From the NCBI GenBank assembly GCA_002439285.1, contig DJTQ01000340.1:22520-48161 (forward strand): a stretch of 25,642 bases of DNA. Direction: 5' to 3'. This document shows, in pieces, positions 15,233 to 22,713 of this stretch. The first letter of the stretch is position 1. The number at the start of each line of letters is the position of its first letter. The notes beneath the pieces were generated by a model. The model saw only the letters and a program-made list of their open reading frames with translations. It was not told the DNA's origin and made no database searches. Source of the stretch: Paenibacillaceae bacterium UBA6304. GTDB lineage: Bacteria; Bacillota; Bacilli; Paenibacillales; Paenibacillaceae. Both the position numbers and the translations under genes were made by a program.

Positions 15233-17119
15233 TTATCCTCCCGCCGCAGTTACCCGGTTATAATGTTCAAGGTATACCAATAAAATGGAAATGTCCGCGG
15301 GAGTTACCCCTGATATACGTGATGCCTGACCAATTGAGATCGGACGAATCTTCGCGAGCTTTTGACGAGCTTCGATCGCAAGCCCTTGGATCTCTTCATA
15401 TTTAATAGTCTCAGGCAACTTCTTCTTTTCCATTTTTTGTAACTTACTAACATGTAGTAACTGCTTCTCAATGTATCCCGCATATTTAATCTGGATTTCA
15501 ACCTGTTCCTTCATTTCCTCATCCAGTTCCACTTCGGAAGGATATAAGTTACCCACATGTGCATAACTTACTTCAGGCCGGCGCAAAATGGTCAACAGGT
15601 TACTTCCGTCTTGAATCGGAGCCGAACCGATGGACTCCAGCAGCGGATTAATCTCTGTCGGACGCACTCTAGTTTCCCGCAAACGATCAATTTCACGCTC
15701 TACCTTTTCCTTTTTATCAAGGAATTGGTTATAACGTTCCGGTGTAATCAGGCCAATCTCATACCCGACAGGCGTAAGACGCAAGTCTGCATTATCATGG
15801 CGAAGCAGCAGCCGGTATTCCGCGCGGGAAGTGAGCAAGCGATAGGGCTCATTGGTTCCCTTGGTTACCAGGTCATCGATCAGAACGCCGATATAGCCCT
15901 GCGAACGATCAAGAATAACAGGCTCCTTCCCCTGTACCTTGCGCGCTGCATTAATTCCGGCCATGATTCCTTGTCCAGCCGCTTCCTCATATCCGGATGT
16001 ACCGTTAATTTGACCGGCCGTAAAGAGGCCCGGAAGAGTCTTCGTCTCAAGCGACGGCCACAACTGGGTCGGCACCACCGCATCATATTCAATCGCATAA
16101 CCATTCCGCATAATTTCTGCATTTTGCAGGCCGGGAACGGAGCGCAGCATTTTCAGTTGGACATCTTCAGGCATACTGGTAGAAAAGCCTTGAACGTAGT
16201 ATTCCGAAGTATTCTTGCCTTCCGGCTCCAGGAAAATCTGGTGCTTCGGTTTATCGGCAAACCGTACGATTTTGTCCTCGATGGAAGGACAGTAGCGTGG
16301 CCCCGTCCCTTCAATTACCCCGGAAAACATCGGTGCCCGGTGCAAATTATCATTAATAATGTCATGGGTCTCCGAAGAAGTATAGGTCAGCCAGCAAGGC
16401 AACTGCTCATTGTCCGAGCCCTTTGTCTCATAGGAGAAAAACTTCGGATTCTCATCCCCAGGCTGGATCTCCGTTTGCGAAAAATCAATACTGTCCTTAT
16501 GCACCCGTGGGGGTGTCCCCGTCTTGAAACGAACCAAGTCAAAGCCCAGTTCCTTCAGATTCTGTGCCAGCTTCACGGCCGGCTGCTGGTTGTTCGGGCC
16601 GCTTTCGTACATGAGCTCGCCCATAATGATCTTACCGCGCAGATACGTCCCGGTTGTCAATACAACCGCATCCGCCCGGTACTCCGCTCCCGTCTGAGCA
16701 ACAACGCCGACGCATTTGCCATCCTCTACGATAAGCTCTTCAACCAACCCTTGGCGTAATGTCAGGTTCGGTTCCTTCTCCATCGTTTCCTTCATCGTAT
16801 GCTGGTATGAGAACTTGTCCGCTTGTGCCCGCAGCGCATGGACGGCCGGGCCTTTCCCGGTATTCAACATCCGCATTTGGATAAAGGTCTTATCGATATT
16901 GCGGCCCATTTCTCCGCCAAGCGCATCTATTTCACGCACCACATGGCCCTTCGCCGGACCGCCAATCGAAGGATTGCACGGCATAAAGGCGACCATGTCC
17001 AAATTGATCGTTATCATCAGCGTACGACAACCCATTCGGGCCGCCGCCAGCGCGGACTCGCAGCCTGCATGGCCTGCGCCAACAACGATGACGTCATAGT
17101 TTCCGGCAGCATATCCCAT
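15233..17119 (-). CDS. mnmG: tRNA uridine-5-carboxymethylaminomethyl modification enzyme MnmG (GidA)
   Basis: 628 aa FAD-dependent protein that, with MnmE, installs the cmnm5 group on wobble U34 of certain tRNAs. The FAD-binding motif GAGHAGCE is at residues 14-21. The MnmG signatures [49 protein letters not shown] and the C-terminal helical domain ([19 protein letters not shown]) are all present, and length is normal. The ATG at 17119 is preceded by AGGAGGTT. A terminator-like hairpin separates it from mnmE, so it probably has its own promoter in the 17120-17200 stretch, although no clear box pair was found. Confidence 0.97.
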   Translation of the reverse strand: MGYAAGNYDVIVVGAGHAGCESALAAARMGCRTLMITINLDMVAFMPCNPSIGGPAKGHVVREIDALGGEMGRNIDKTFIQMRMLNTGKGPAVHALRAQADKFSYQHTMKETMEKEPNLTLRQGLVEELIVEDGKCVGVVAQTGAEYRADAVVLTTGTYLRGKIIMGELMYESGPNNQQPAVKLAQNLKELGFDLVRFKTGTPPRVHKDSIDFSQTEIQPGDENPKFFSYETKGSDNEQLPCWLTYTSSETHDIINDNLHRAPMFSGVIEGTGPRYCPSIEDKIVRFADKPKHQIFLEPEGKNTSEYYVQGFSTSMPEDVQLKMLRSVPGLQNAEIMRNGYAIEYDAVVPTQLWPSLETKTLPGLFTAGQINGTSGYEEAAGQGIMAGINAARKVQGKEPVILDRSQGYIGVLIDDLVTKGTNEPYRLLTSRAEYRLLLRHDNADLRLTPVGYEIGLITPERYNQFLDKKEKVEREIDRLRETRVRPTEINPLLESIGSAPIQDGSNLLTILRRPEVSYAHVGNLYPSEVELDEEMKEQVEIQIKYAGYIEKQLLHVSKLQKMEKKKLPETIKYEEIQGLAIEARQKLAKIRPISIGQASRISGVTPADISILLVYLEHYNRVTAAGG

Positions 17120-17190
17120 CGAAACAACCTCCTAAAGTATGATTTGCCCTATAAGATGTACTATTTGTATTCCTTAGATTATCTTATATA

Positions 17191-17234
17191 GCCAATATAA
17201 AAGGTGGTGGACACTATATACAGGTCCACACCTT
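17191..17234 (-). terminator. Intrinsic terminator of mnmE
   Basis: On the minus strand AAGGTGTGGAC pairs with GTCCACCACCTT (one bulged base) around an AT-rich loop, followed by TTTATATT. It lies about 80 nt after the mnmE stop. Confidence 0.75.
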
Positions 17235-17316
17235 AGATTTAAAAATTAAAATTTAAAGCATTTATCCGATCCTCACTATCATATCATGATCTCCATGTCG
17301 GAATAGGACCAAACCT

Positions 17317-18696
17317 TTATTTTCCCAAGCAAAATTGTGAGAAAATTTGATCGATCAGTGCATCCGGCGCCGAATCACCAATAACTTCCCCCAATTGCTC
17401 CCAAGCCAGCCTCACATCAATTTGCATGATATCAATAGGAATACCGCTATCTGCGGCCTCATAAGCATCCGCCAGCGATTGTTTCGCTTTTTTGAGCAGC
17501 GCGATATGCCGTACATTGCTCACATACGTTAAATCCCCGGATTCCAGCTTGCCGCCGAAGAAAAGTTGAGAAATGGCATCTTCCAGATGATCCAATCCTT
17601 CCTCCGTTTTTGCAGAAAGCTCGACGATAGCATTTTCCGGGAAATAAAGTGTAATCTTCTCTCTGTTGAGCTGCTGAGGCAGGTCGATTTTATTCAAAAG
17701 CACCAGCGTCGGACGACCGCTGAGTTGCTCCATCAGCTTTAATTCATCCTCATGAAGCGGCTCGGCGCTGTTAAGCACCAGGAGGATGAGATCCGCCTCC
17801 AAAACCGCCGCTTTGGAGCGCTCCACCCCGATTTTCTCTACGACGTCCATGGTTTCGCGGATTCCTGCAGTATCGAGTAACTTCAAAGGAATATTGTTAA
17901 TCGTCACATATTCCTCGATCACATCGCGCGTCGTCCCCGGAATATCGGTGACAATTGCTTTATTTTCTCGGGCTAAGGCATTCAACAGTGAGGATTTACC
18001 GACATTCGGCCGTCCTACAATGGCTGTTGTGATGCCTTCCCGTAAGATTTTGCCCTGATTCGCCGTTTTCAATAGGGACTCAATTCCTTCGGTAACCTCG
18101 GTGCATTTGTTCTTGATGAACTCGGTTGTCATGGACTCCACGTCATGCTCGGGATAATCGATGTTCACTTCGATATGCGCCAGTGTCTCTACCAGGGTGT
18201 GCCGCAACGTATTTATTTTGCGTGACAAGTCCCCTTCCACCTGTTTTAGCGCTACCGAAAAAGCCCGGTCCGATTTCGAACGGATCAAGTCGATGACGGC
18301 CTCTGCCTGGGACAAGTCGATTCGCCCATTCAAAAAGGCGCGTTTTGTGAATTCACCCGGCTCCGCCAGACGGATGTCCCGCTGTTGGAGCAGTAAGTCC
18401 ATCACGCGTTTTACCGAAATGATGCCCCCATGCGTACTAATCTCCACTACATCCTCGGTAGTAAAAGAACGGGGAGCCCGGAACAAGGAGACGAGCACCT
18501 CTTCCAGCTTCTCGCCCGTCTCCGGATCTATAATGAATCCGTAATGCACGGTATGGCTTTCTGCTTCCGGCAATGCGGTTTTGGAACGGAACAACCGTCC
18601 CACTTCAGCTATCGCCTCGGGTCCGCTGACCCGGATCACGGCAATTCCGCTCTCGCCTACCGCGGTTGAAATCGCGGCGATTGTATCGCTTAGCAT
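17317..18696 (-). CDS. mnmE: tRNA modification GTPase MnmE (TrmE)
   Basis: 459 aa GTPase, partner of MnmG in wobble-uridine modification. The N-terminal formyl-tetrahydrofolate-binding domain begins DTIAAISTAVGESGIAVIRVSG. A G domain is inserted in the helical domain: Walker A GRPNVGKS (228-235), then GTTRD, DTAGI (275-279) and NKID. The C-terminus ends FCLGK, the catalytic CxGK motif. The ATG at 18696 follows GAGGTGA. It is separated from jag by 1.2 kb of repeats and a jag terminator, so it needs its own promoter (candidate at 18718-18746). A Noc-binding-site-like palindrome lies within the gene (17632-17645). Confidence 0.97.
   Translation of the reverse strand: MLSDTIAAISTAVGESGIAVIRVSGPEAIAEVGRLFRSKTALPEAESHTVHYGFIIDPETGEKLEEVLVSLFRAPRSFTTEDVVEISTHGGIISVKRVMDLLLQQRDIRLAEPGEFTKRAFLNGRIDLSQAEAVIDLIRSKSDRAFSVALKQVEGDLSRKINTLRHTLVETLAHIEVNIDYPEHDVESMTTEFIKNKCTEVTEGIESLLKTANQGKILREGITTAIVGRPNVGKSSLLNALARENKAIVTDIPGTTRDVIEEYVTINNIPLKLLDTAGIRETMDVVEKIGVERSKAAVLEADLILLVLNSAEPLHEDELKLMEQLSGRPTLVLLNKIDLPQQLNREKITLYFPENAIVELSAKTEEGLDHLEDAISQLFFGGKLESGDLTYVSNVRHIALLKKAKQSLADAYEAADSGIPIDIMQIDVRLAWEQLGEVIGDSAPDALIDQIFSQFCLGK
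17632..17645. promoter_or_regulatory. Candidate Noc-binding site (NBS) inside mnmE
   Basis: ATTTTCCGGGAAAT matches the Bacillus NBS palindrome ATTTCCCGGGAAAT at 13 of 14 positions. Noc is encoded 3.5 kb away. A single near-match in 25 kb could be chance. Confidence 0.45.
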
Positions 18697-18717
18697 GTGT
18701 TGTCACCTCGAATAGTT

Positions 18718-18746
18718 GGTATAGTGAATCCTCGGTCGCTCCGCAA
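18718..18746 (-). promoter_or_regulatory. Putative promoter of mnmE, partly within a repeat
   Basis: On the minus strand TTGCGG (18741-18746), 17 nt, TATACC (18718-18723). The -35 box and most of the spacer lie in the end of the palindromic repeat at 18724-18882. The predicted start is about 15 nt before the mnmE ATG. Confidence 0.45.
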
Positions 18747-18882
18747 CCCGTTTGATCCTCCGATCGCTGTTGCAGCCAGATTATTTGGATTGTCTTAAAT
18801 CCTACAAGGTAATAATCCGGCTGCAAAGGCGAACGCTTTGCTTCTCCGAATTCAAACGGCCTTGCTCCTCTGGCGATTCACC
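18724..18882. repeat. Nested palindromic repeat, copy 1
   Basis: The outer ends GTGAATC (18724-18730) and GATTCAC (18875-18881) are inverted copies. The inner hairpin pairs TTGCAGCC (18770-18777) with GGCTGCAA (18819-18826), then after one mismatch GATTATT (18779-18785) with AATAATC (18811-18817). The flanks CGATCGCTG and AGGCGAACGC recur in copy 2. No protein is encoded. It looks like a miniature palindromic element or a family of intergenic RNA hairpins. Confidence 0.75.
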
Positions 18883-18905
18883 GTGCTGAAAGATAAAAGG
18901 CTATT

Positions 18906-19188
18906 GGTGAATCCGCGGTCGCTGTTGCACCAGATTCAGTGATAGAACCTTGAAAATCGATGTGGGGCAAGTACGTAAAATGTTCCTACGATCGCTGTTG
19001 GTTCCAGATTTCTTGATTTTATTAATTCTCATAAGGTATAAATCCGGAACCAAAGGCGAACGCTTGCGCTTCTTCGGAATCATTTTACTCCCTTGCCTGC
19101 ATCATTTATTTCGTAAGTGCTAATGGCTGCAAAGGCGAACGCTTCGCTTCTTCGAATTCAAACGGCCCTGCTCCTCTTACGATACACC
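18906..19188. repeat. Nested palindromic repeat, copy 2 (composite)
   Basis: It begins GGTGAATCCGCGGTCGCTGTTG like the end of copy 1. It contains a central hairpin pairing TTGGTTCC (18998-19005) with GGAACCAA (19046-19053) and GATTT (19007-19011) with AAATC (19040-19044). It ends with GGCTGCAAAGGCGAACGC (19126-19143) and a tail like that of copy 1. The flanks of the hairpin match copy 1 while the arms differ in a compensated way. Partial outer arms suggest one copy inserted inside another. Confidence 0.7.
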
Positions 19189-19265
19189 ATCAGGGTCTTG
19201 CTCCAACTTAGCGCATCCCCGAAGGGGACAGCGCCCCACTCTCCATGCAGGAGCACTTACGTAAA

Positions 19266-19553
19266 GCGTACCCCAAAGGGGCGACAAGCGGCTCATTCCA
19301 CCAAAGCCCGCCCAGGTGCACCGAAAGCAGCAGTGCCTCCAACAACCAGGTCGCCCGGGTGCACCAAAAGTAAGACGTACCCGAAGGGGGAAAAGCGTGC
19401 CTCGCTCCAAACCAAGCGTATCCCCGAAGGGGACAGCGGGCAAAGGAGCATCTCTTTACCTCCCACGTTTCTCAAGTTTGCGGGTGATCCCCTAGGGCAG
19501 CGGGCCCTCGGGGGGCCCTCCCTTACGGTAAGGGAGGGTTTGGGAGGGTTGAG
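19266..19553. repeat. Tandem GC-rich repeat, unit 1
   Basis: About 288 bases, repeated with high identity in unit 2 at a spacing of 298-299 bases. It contains several small palindromes (CCCCAAAGGGG, CCCCGAAGGGG, GGGCCCTCGGGGGGCCC) and a strong hairpin CCCTCCCTTAC/GTAAGGGAGGG. Open frames on both strands cover it but lack ribosome binding sites and recognisable products. Confidence 0.88.
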
Positions 19554-19564
19554 ATAATAGTATA

Positions 19565-19851
19565 GCGTACCCCAAAGGGGCGACAAGCGGCTCATTCCGC
19601 CAAAGTTGCCCGGGTGCGTTGAAAGCAGCAGTGCCTCCAGTAAACAGGTGGCCGGGGTGCGCCAAAAGTAAGACGTACCCGAAGGGGGAAAAGCGTGCCT
19701 CGCACCAAATTAAGCGCATCCCCGAAGGGGACAGCGGGCAAAGGAGCATCTCTTTACCTCCCACGTTCCTCAAGTTTGCGGGTGATCCCCTAGGGCAGCG
19801 GGCCCTCGGGGGGCCCTCCCTTAGGGTAAGGGAGGGTTTGGGAGGGTTGAG
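19565..19851. repeat. Tandem GC-rich repeat, unit 2
   Basis: Second copy of the 288-base unit with scattered substitutions, for example CCCTCCCTTAGGGTAAGGGAGGG in place of the ACGG version of the hairpin. A further fragment, GGTTTGGGAGGGTTGAG, follows at 19857-19873. A truncated related piece (GCGCATCCCCGAAGGGGACA) lies before unit 1 near 19211-19230. Confidence 0.88.
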
Positions 19852-19875
19852 TCACCGGTTTGGGAGGGTTGAGAC

Positions 19876-19922
19876 GATAAAAGAAACGCAATGACATTTG
19901 CCGGGGCAAAACGCCATTGCGT
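19876..19922 (-). terminator. Intrinsic terminator of jag (end of rpmH-rnpA-yidC-jag cluster)
   Basis: On the minus strand ACGCAATG pairs with CATTGCGT and TTTTGCC with GGCAAAT around a CCGG-rich tip, followed by TTCTTTTATC. It begins 9 nt after the jag stop. Confidence 0.88.
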
Positions 19923-19931
19923 CGTAATTCA

Positions 19932-20657
19932 TCATTTACTCTGCTTCAGTGTAATAATGACCCGGCGGTTAGGCTCTTCGCCTTTACTGTAGGTCTTAAC
20001 CTCCGGATGATCCTGAAGTTTGGAGTGGATCACTTTGCGCTCCTGCGGTGACATTGGCTCAAGGGCAACTTCCTTGCGGGTACGAATGACCCGTCCAGCC
20101 AGCCTTACCGCCAGATCCTCCAAAGTCTTTCTCCGTCGTTCCCGGAAGTTCTCCGCATCCAAGACGATGCGAATAAAGCTATCCGAGTAACGATTGGCGA
20201 TAATATTGGTGAGGTATTGCAGCGAGTCGAGGGTTTGCCCTCTACGACCGATCAATACGCCAAGATCACTGCCTGAAATGTTCAGTACGGTGTTGTCCTT
20301 CTTATGGACCATTTCTACGTCCACATGAAGGCCCATGTTCTCACCGACGTCCCGAATAAATGACGCCGCCACTTCAAAGGGATCCTGTCCGGCATCGGCA
20401 TCCGACGCTCTACTATCCTTTCGGGTCACAGGTGTACGTTCCTCCGAAGCGGTCCCTTGCGGCGCAACCGATGGCTTATCATCGGACAGCAAAGTCAACT
20501 CGACTTTGGCTTCCTTGACGCCAATCAGGCCCAGGAATCCTTTTGATGGCTGCTCCAACACATTCACGGCAACTTGATTCTCGGTGGTGCCGAGCTTGGC
20601 CAATCCTTGTCTTACAGCTTCTTCAACGGTTTTTCCCGACGTCACTATGCTTCTCAT
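19932..20657 (-). CDS. jag: RNA-binding protein Jag (KhpB)
   Basis: 241 aa cytoplasmic RNA-binding protein, SpoIIIJ-associated. The N-terminal Jag domain (about 1-52) begins VTSGKTVEEAVRQGLAKLG and ends with GFLGLIGVKEAKV. An acidic, variable linker follows. The KH domain has the GRRG loop at residues 137-140 (GVLIGRRGQTLDSLQYL). The C-terminal R3H domain contains ERKVIHSKL (Arg207, His211). It starts in an ATGA overlap with the yidC stop, so translation is coupled. A strong terminator follows, after which the genome carries 1.2 kb of repeats before mnmE. Confidence 0.96.
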   Translation of the reverse strand: MRSIVTSGKTVEEAVRQGLAKLGTTENQVAVNVLEQPSKGFLGLIGVKEAKVELTLLSDDKPSVAPQGTASEERTPVTRKDSRASDADAGQDPFEVAASFIRDVGENMGLHVDVEMVHKKDNTVLNISGSDLGVLIGRRGQTLDSLQYLTNIIANRYSDSFIRIVLDAENFRERRRKTLEDLAVRLAGRVIRTRKEVALEPMSPQERKVIHSKLQDHPEVKTYSKGEEPNRRVIITLKQSK

Positions 20658-21541
20658 TTCGATTTTTTGGCCTCCTTGGCACCTTTGCCGGGATGACCGG
20701 CTTTTAAATTCGAACCGCCCTTTTTCGACTTTCCAGGGGTGCTTGAGCCAGTGCTGACATTAGTAGTAACAAGAACGGGTTCTTTTTTACGGTAGATAAA
20801 GTAGTTTTGCGCAATCGTGTACAAGTTACTGAAAATCCAGTACAACGGAAGGGCAGCGGCAAAATTCATAGCCATCACGAAAATCAGTATCGGGTACACG
20901 AACATCATGAACTTCATAGGCCCCTGCGCACCGCCAGGGTTAATACTCGACATCATCTTCGTTTGGATAAACGTCGTTATTGCAGCGACAATCGGCAGAA
21001 TGTACCATTTATCCGGTTCACCGAGCTGCAGCCATAAGAAGGAATGTTCCCGAATCGCCGAGTTGTGATAAATGGAGTTATATAGAGCGATGAACACCGG
21101 CATTTGAATGATCAACGGGAAGCAGCCGGCCATCGGATTTACCTTATTTTCCTGGAAAAGCTTCATCGTTTCTTGCTGTTGCTTCTCCGGGTTGTCCTTG
21201 TACGTCTCTTTGATCTTCTGAATCTGCGGCTGAATTGCCTGCATGGCCTTCGAACTCTTGACCTGTTTCAAGGTAAGCGGTAAAATCAACGTCCGAACGA
21301 TCAACACCATGACGAGAATCGCTAAGCCGTATGCTCCGCCAAACCATTCCGCAAACGTATCCAAAGCAAGCGAGAAATAATAAACGACGTTCGCCGTCCA
21401 CCAGGAACCGCTCTTCGCCATGTCCTCGGTAGTGCTTGAAAAATCGGCGCTTTGCGTACCGCAGCCGGCCAGCAAAGTCATCAGGCCGATCGCGAGGATG
21501 AGGAGAAGCCATTTCCTTTTGTTATTCGTAATACGAGACAC
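20654..21541 (-). CDS. yidC: Membrane protein insertase YidC (SpoIIIJ/OxaA1)
   Basis: 295 aa membrane insertase that works with or beside SecYEG; the Bacillus homologue SpoIIIJ is also needed in sporulation. A lipoprotein signal (LLLILAIGLMTLLAGC, lipid-anchored Cys27) is followed by five hydrophobic segments. Conserved blocks include YGLAILVMVLIVRTLILPLTLKQ with the hydrophilic-groove Arg, PMAGCFPLIIQMPVFIALYNSI, and the last helix ALPLYWIFSNLYTIAQNYFI; a basic tail follows. An in-frame ATG at 21574 lacks a ribosome binding site. GTG at 21541 has AGAGGGG 7 nt upstream and gives the normal length. It overlaps jag by 4 nt. No yidD gene lies between it and rnpA. Confidence 0.96.
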   Translation of the reverse strand: MSRITNNKRKWLLLILAIGLMTLLAGCGTQSADFSSTTEDMAKSGSWWTANVVYYFSLALDTFAEWFGGAYGLAILVMVLIVRTLILPLTLKQVKSSKAMQAIQPQIQKIKETYKDNPEKQQQETMKLFQENKVNPMAGCFPLIIQMPVFIALYNSIYHNSAIREHSFLWLQLGEPDKWYILPIVAAITTFIQTKMMSSINPGGAQGPMKFMMFVYPILIFVMAMNFAAALPLYWIFSNLYTIAQNYFIYRKKEPVLVTTNVSTGSSTPGKSKKGGSNLKAGHPGKGAKEAKKSK

Positions 21542-21617
21542 TTCAAAACCCCTCTCTGTAAACCTATCCATCATTGTAAATCATACCATATTTATATGGA
21601 CAAAGAAACAAGCATGC

Positions 21618-21968
21618 TTACCGACCGGAAGGCTTGAGCAGTGAGGCTTTGCGCAACACGTGGAGCACACTTTTCTCCAATTCCTTATACTCCATTCCAA
21701 CCGCTCCGTTACGAACAATTAGAATCAAATCCAAATGATCCCGGATTTCGGATTTATGCAGGCGAACGATCTCCTTCAGCATCCGGCGCATCCGATTGCG
21801 AACGACGGCGTTGCCGATCTTTTTGCTGGCAGACACACCGAGCCGAAATTGCTCAATATCGGACTTAGCCGAATAATAAACCACGAGCTGACGGTTGGCG
21901 AATGACTTTCCGTAACGATAAACCCGGTTGAAGTCCGCCCGGTTCTTTAATCTTAGCTTTCTATGCAC
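21618..21968 (-). CDS. rnpA: Ribonuclease P protein component
   Basis: 116 aa basic protein that joins the RNase P RNA in processing tRNA 5' ends. The RNR signature is present: SASKKIGNAVVRNRMRRMLKE. The N-terminal block LKNRADFNRVYRYGKSFANRQLVVY also fits the family. The open frame extends to an ATG at 22124, but the upstream part does not resemble RnpA and covers a terminator. GTG at 21968 is chosen because GAGGAG lies 8 nt upstream and the start HRKLRLKNR matches homologues. A TATAAT -10 box at 22018-22023 suggests a separate promoter. Confidence 0.95.
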   Translation of the reverse strand: MHRKLRLKNRADFNRVYRYGKSFANRQLVVYYSAKSDIEQFRLGVSASKKIGNAVVRNRMRRMLKEIVRLHKSEIRDHLDLILIVRNGAVGMEYKELEKSVLHVLRKASLLKPSGR

Positions 21969-22017
21969 GAGCTTTTCTCCTCGACTTGGACCCTTAAACG
22001 GGTAAAGTGCAATTGTA

Positions 22018-22023
22018 ATTATA
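22018..22023 (-). promoter_or_regulatory. Possible -10 box of an rnpA promoter
   Basis: A perfect TATAAT on the minus strand, 50 nt before the rnpA start and downstream of two terminators. The sequence at -35 (GTTTAT at 17 nt) is poor, so the promoter is uncertain. Confidence 0.4.
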
Positions 22024-22051
22024 GGCCTGTCCCTCAAGCCATAAACGATAC

Positions 22052-22073
22052 AAAAGAACCCCGCAAAGCGGGG
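22052..22073 (-). terminator. Second terminator-like hairpin in rpmH-rnpA gap
   Basis: On the minus strand CCCCGC-TTT-GCGGGG is followed by TTCTTTTG. The 3' half (CTTTGCGGGG) can instead pair with CCCCGCAAAG encoded at 22101-22110, so two mutually exclusive folds are possible. Confidence 0.7.
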
Positions 22074-22145
22074 CCTTTCAACCCTTAATCTTACTTCATC
22101 CTTTGCGGGGAACCCGAAAAACATCTATAACGATCAAGTGTAATG

Positions 22146-22173
22146 TAAAAAAAGACCACCGTAGTGGTCTTTA
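22146..22173 (-). terminator. Terminator-like hairpin directly after rpmH
   Basis: On the minus strand AAAGACCAC-TAC-GGTGGTCTTT (wobble near the loop) is followed by a run of T residues. It begins 9 nt after the rpmH stop. Confidence 0.85.
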
Positions 22174-22181
22174 TATACGCA

Positions 22182-22316
22182 TTACGCACTCAATACTTTT
22201 CTGCCTTTTTGACGACGAGCTGCGAGAACCTTGCGGCCGTTTTTCGTGCTCATTCTTTTACGGAAACCATGAACCTTACTACGTTTGCTCACATTTGGTT
22301 TGAAAGTCGGTTTCAT
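22182..22316 (-). CDS. rpmH: 50S ribosomal protein L34
   Basis: 44 aa, highly basic: [18 protein letters not shown] at the start, then [20 protein letters not shown], then RKVLSA. This is the full L34 sequence with the invariant GFRKRM and GRKVL..RR.KGR segments. The ATG at 22316 follows AAGGGGGTG. A promoter lies at 22391-22419. In Bacilli this gene normally faces away from dnaA across the origin. Confidence 0.98.
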   Translation of the reverse strand: MKPTFKPNVSKRSKVHGFRKRMSTKNGRKVLAARRQKGRKVLSA

Positions 22317-22365
22317 TTATTGCACCCCCTTAACAGGAATCGATCACTGTATATTTACCATTTTC

Positions 22366-22552
22366 ATATCCACAGAAAATGCCTTTTTACATTTAACCAT
22401 AACCCTTATAAAAAGTCAACCGGGCCCGGCATTTCTTTTCTTCGCGGGTTCCCATTTCCACCTTCGCCCTCTGTGAACAACTTTTCAAAAAAAGTTTTCC
22501 ACAATCATTGCCGTATTACCTGCTCGAATAAAAGTTATACACATGTGGAAAA
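22366..22552. other. Cluster of DnaA-box-like 9-mers, candidate part of oriC
   Basis: Compared with the consensus TTATCCACA: ATATCCACA (22366-22374, 8/9), reverse TGTGAACAA (22472-22480, 7/9), TTTTCCACA (22495-22503, 8/9), TTATACACA (22535-22543, 8/9) and reverse TGTGGAAAA (22544-22552, 8/9). The last two abut as an inverted pair. In Bacillus subtilis the rpmH-dnaA gap holds an equivalent cluster (incA). There is no AT-rich unwinding stretch as strong as a typical one, and no dnaA gene follows in this window. Confidence 0.7.
22391..22419 (-). promoter_or_regulatory. Promoter of rpmH
   Basis: On the minus strand TTGACT (22414-22419), 17 nt, TTAAAT (22391-22396). The leader is about 70 nt and includes one DnaA-box-like 9-mer. 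Confidence 0.75.
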
Positions 22553-22571
22553 GTATTTAAATCTGATCCTA

Positions 22572-22633
22572 TATAAGATGAATATTTAAGTAGATCTGAG
22601 GGGTAAGTAGTAAAATGTTCAGTTCATCTTATA
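22572..22633. repeat. Spaced 11-bp inverted repeat upstream of gnt promoter
   Basis: TATAAGATGAA (22572-22582) and TTCATCTTATA (22623-22633) are perfect inverted copies 40 nt apart, about 40 nt upstream of the -35 box of the gluconate operon. It may be a regulator-binding region or a chance palindrome. Confidence 0.55.
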
Positions 22634-22674
22634 AATTTGGATTTTAAATCGGTCGGCAATCGCTTTCAATATGG

Positions 22675-22703
22675 TTTACAGCGAACGTTCATAGGGGTAA
22701 TAT
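22675..22703 (+). promoter_or_regulatory. Promoter of the gluconate operon
   Basis: TTTACA (22675-22680), 17 nt, TAATAT (22698-22703). Transcription should start near 22710, directly before the GntR-type operator and about 50 nt before the gnd start. Confidence 0.7.
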
Positions 22704-22713
22704 GGATTACGAG

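Noticed and set aside
15557..16759. 400-codon open frame opposite mnmG
   Set aside because: It is the mirror of a strongly conserved housekeeping gene, and the protein shows no family pattern.
18605..19083. Short minus-strand frames (73 and 60 codons) over the palindromic repeats
   Set aside because: They simply read through the repeat arms; no ribosome binding site or family match.
18724..19873. CRISPR array in the repeat block
   Set aside because: Repeats are about 288 bp or degenerate palindromes, not short direct repeats with regular unique spacers, and no cas genes are near.
19117..19894. Several 80-146-codon frames on both strands in the jag-mnmE gap
   Set aside because: They consist of the tandem repeat read in different frames, lack ribosome binding sites and have no domain pattern.
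21542..21617. A yidD gene between rnpA and yidC
   Set aside because: Only 76 nt are available, too few for this gene of about 70-90 codons, and no matching sequence is visible.
21651..21666. A third parS-like site around CACGTG in rnpA
   Set aside because: Only the central hexamer and part of one arm match; the other arm differs at most positions.
21969..22124. N-terminal extension of rnpA to the ATG at 22124
   Set aside because: The added residues are unlike RnpA and cover a terminator hairpin and a -10 box; the GTG at 21968 has a good ribosome binding site.
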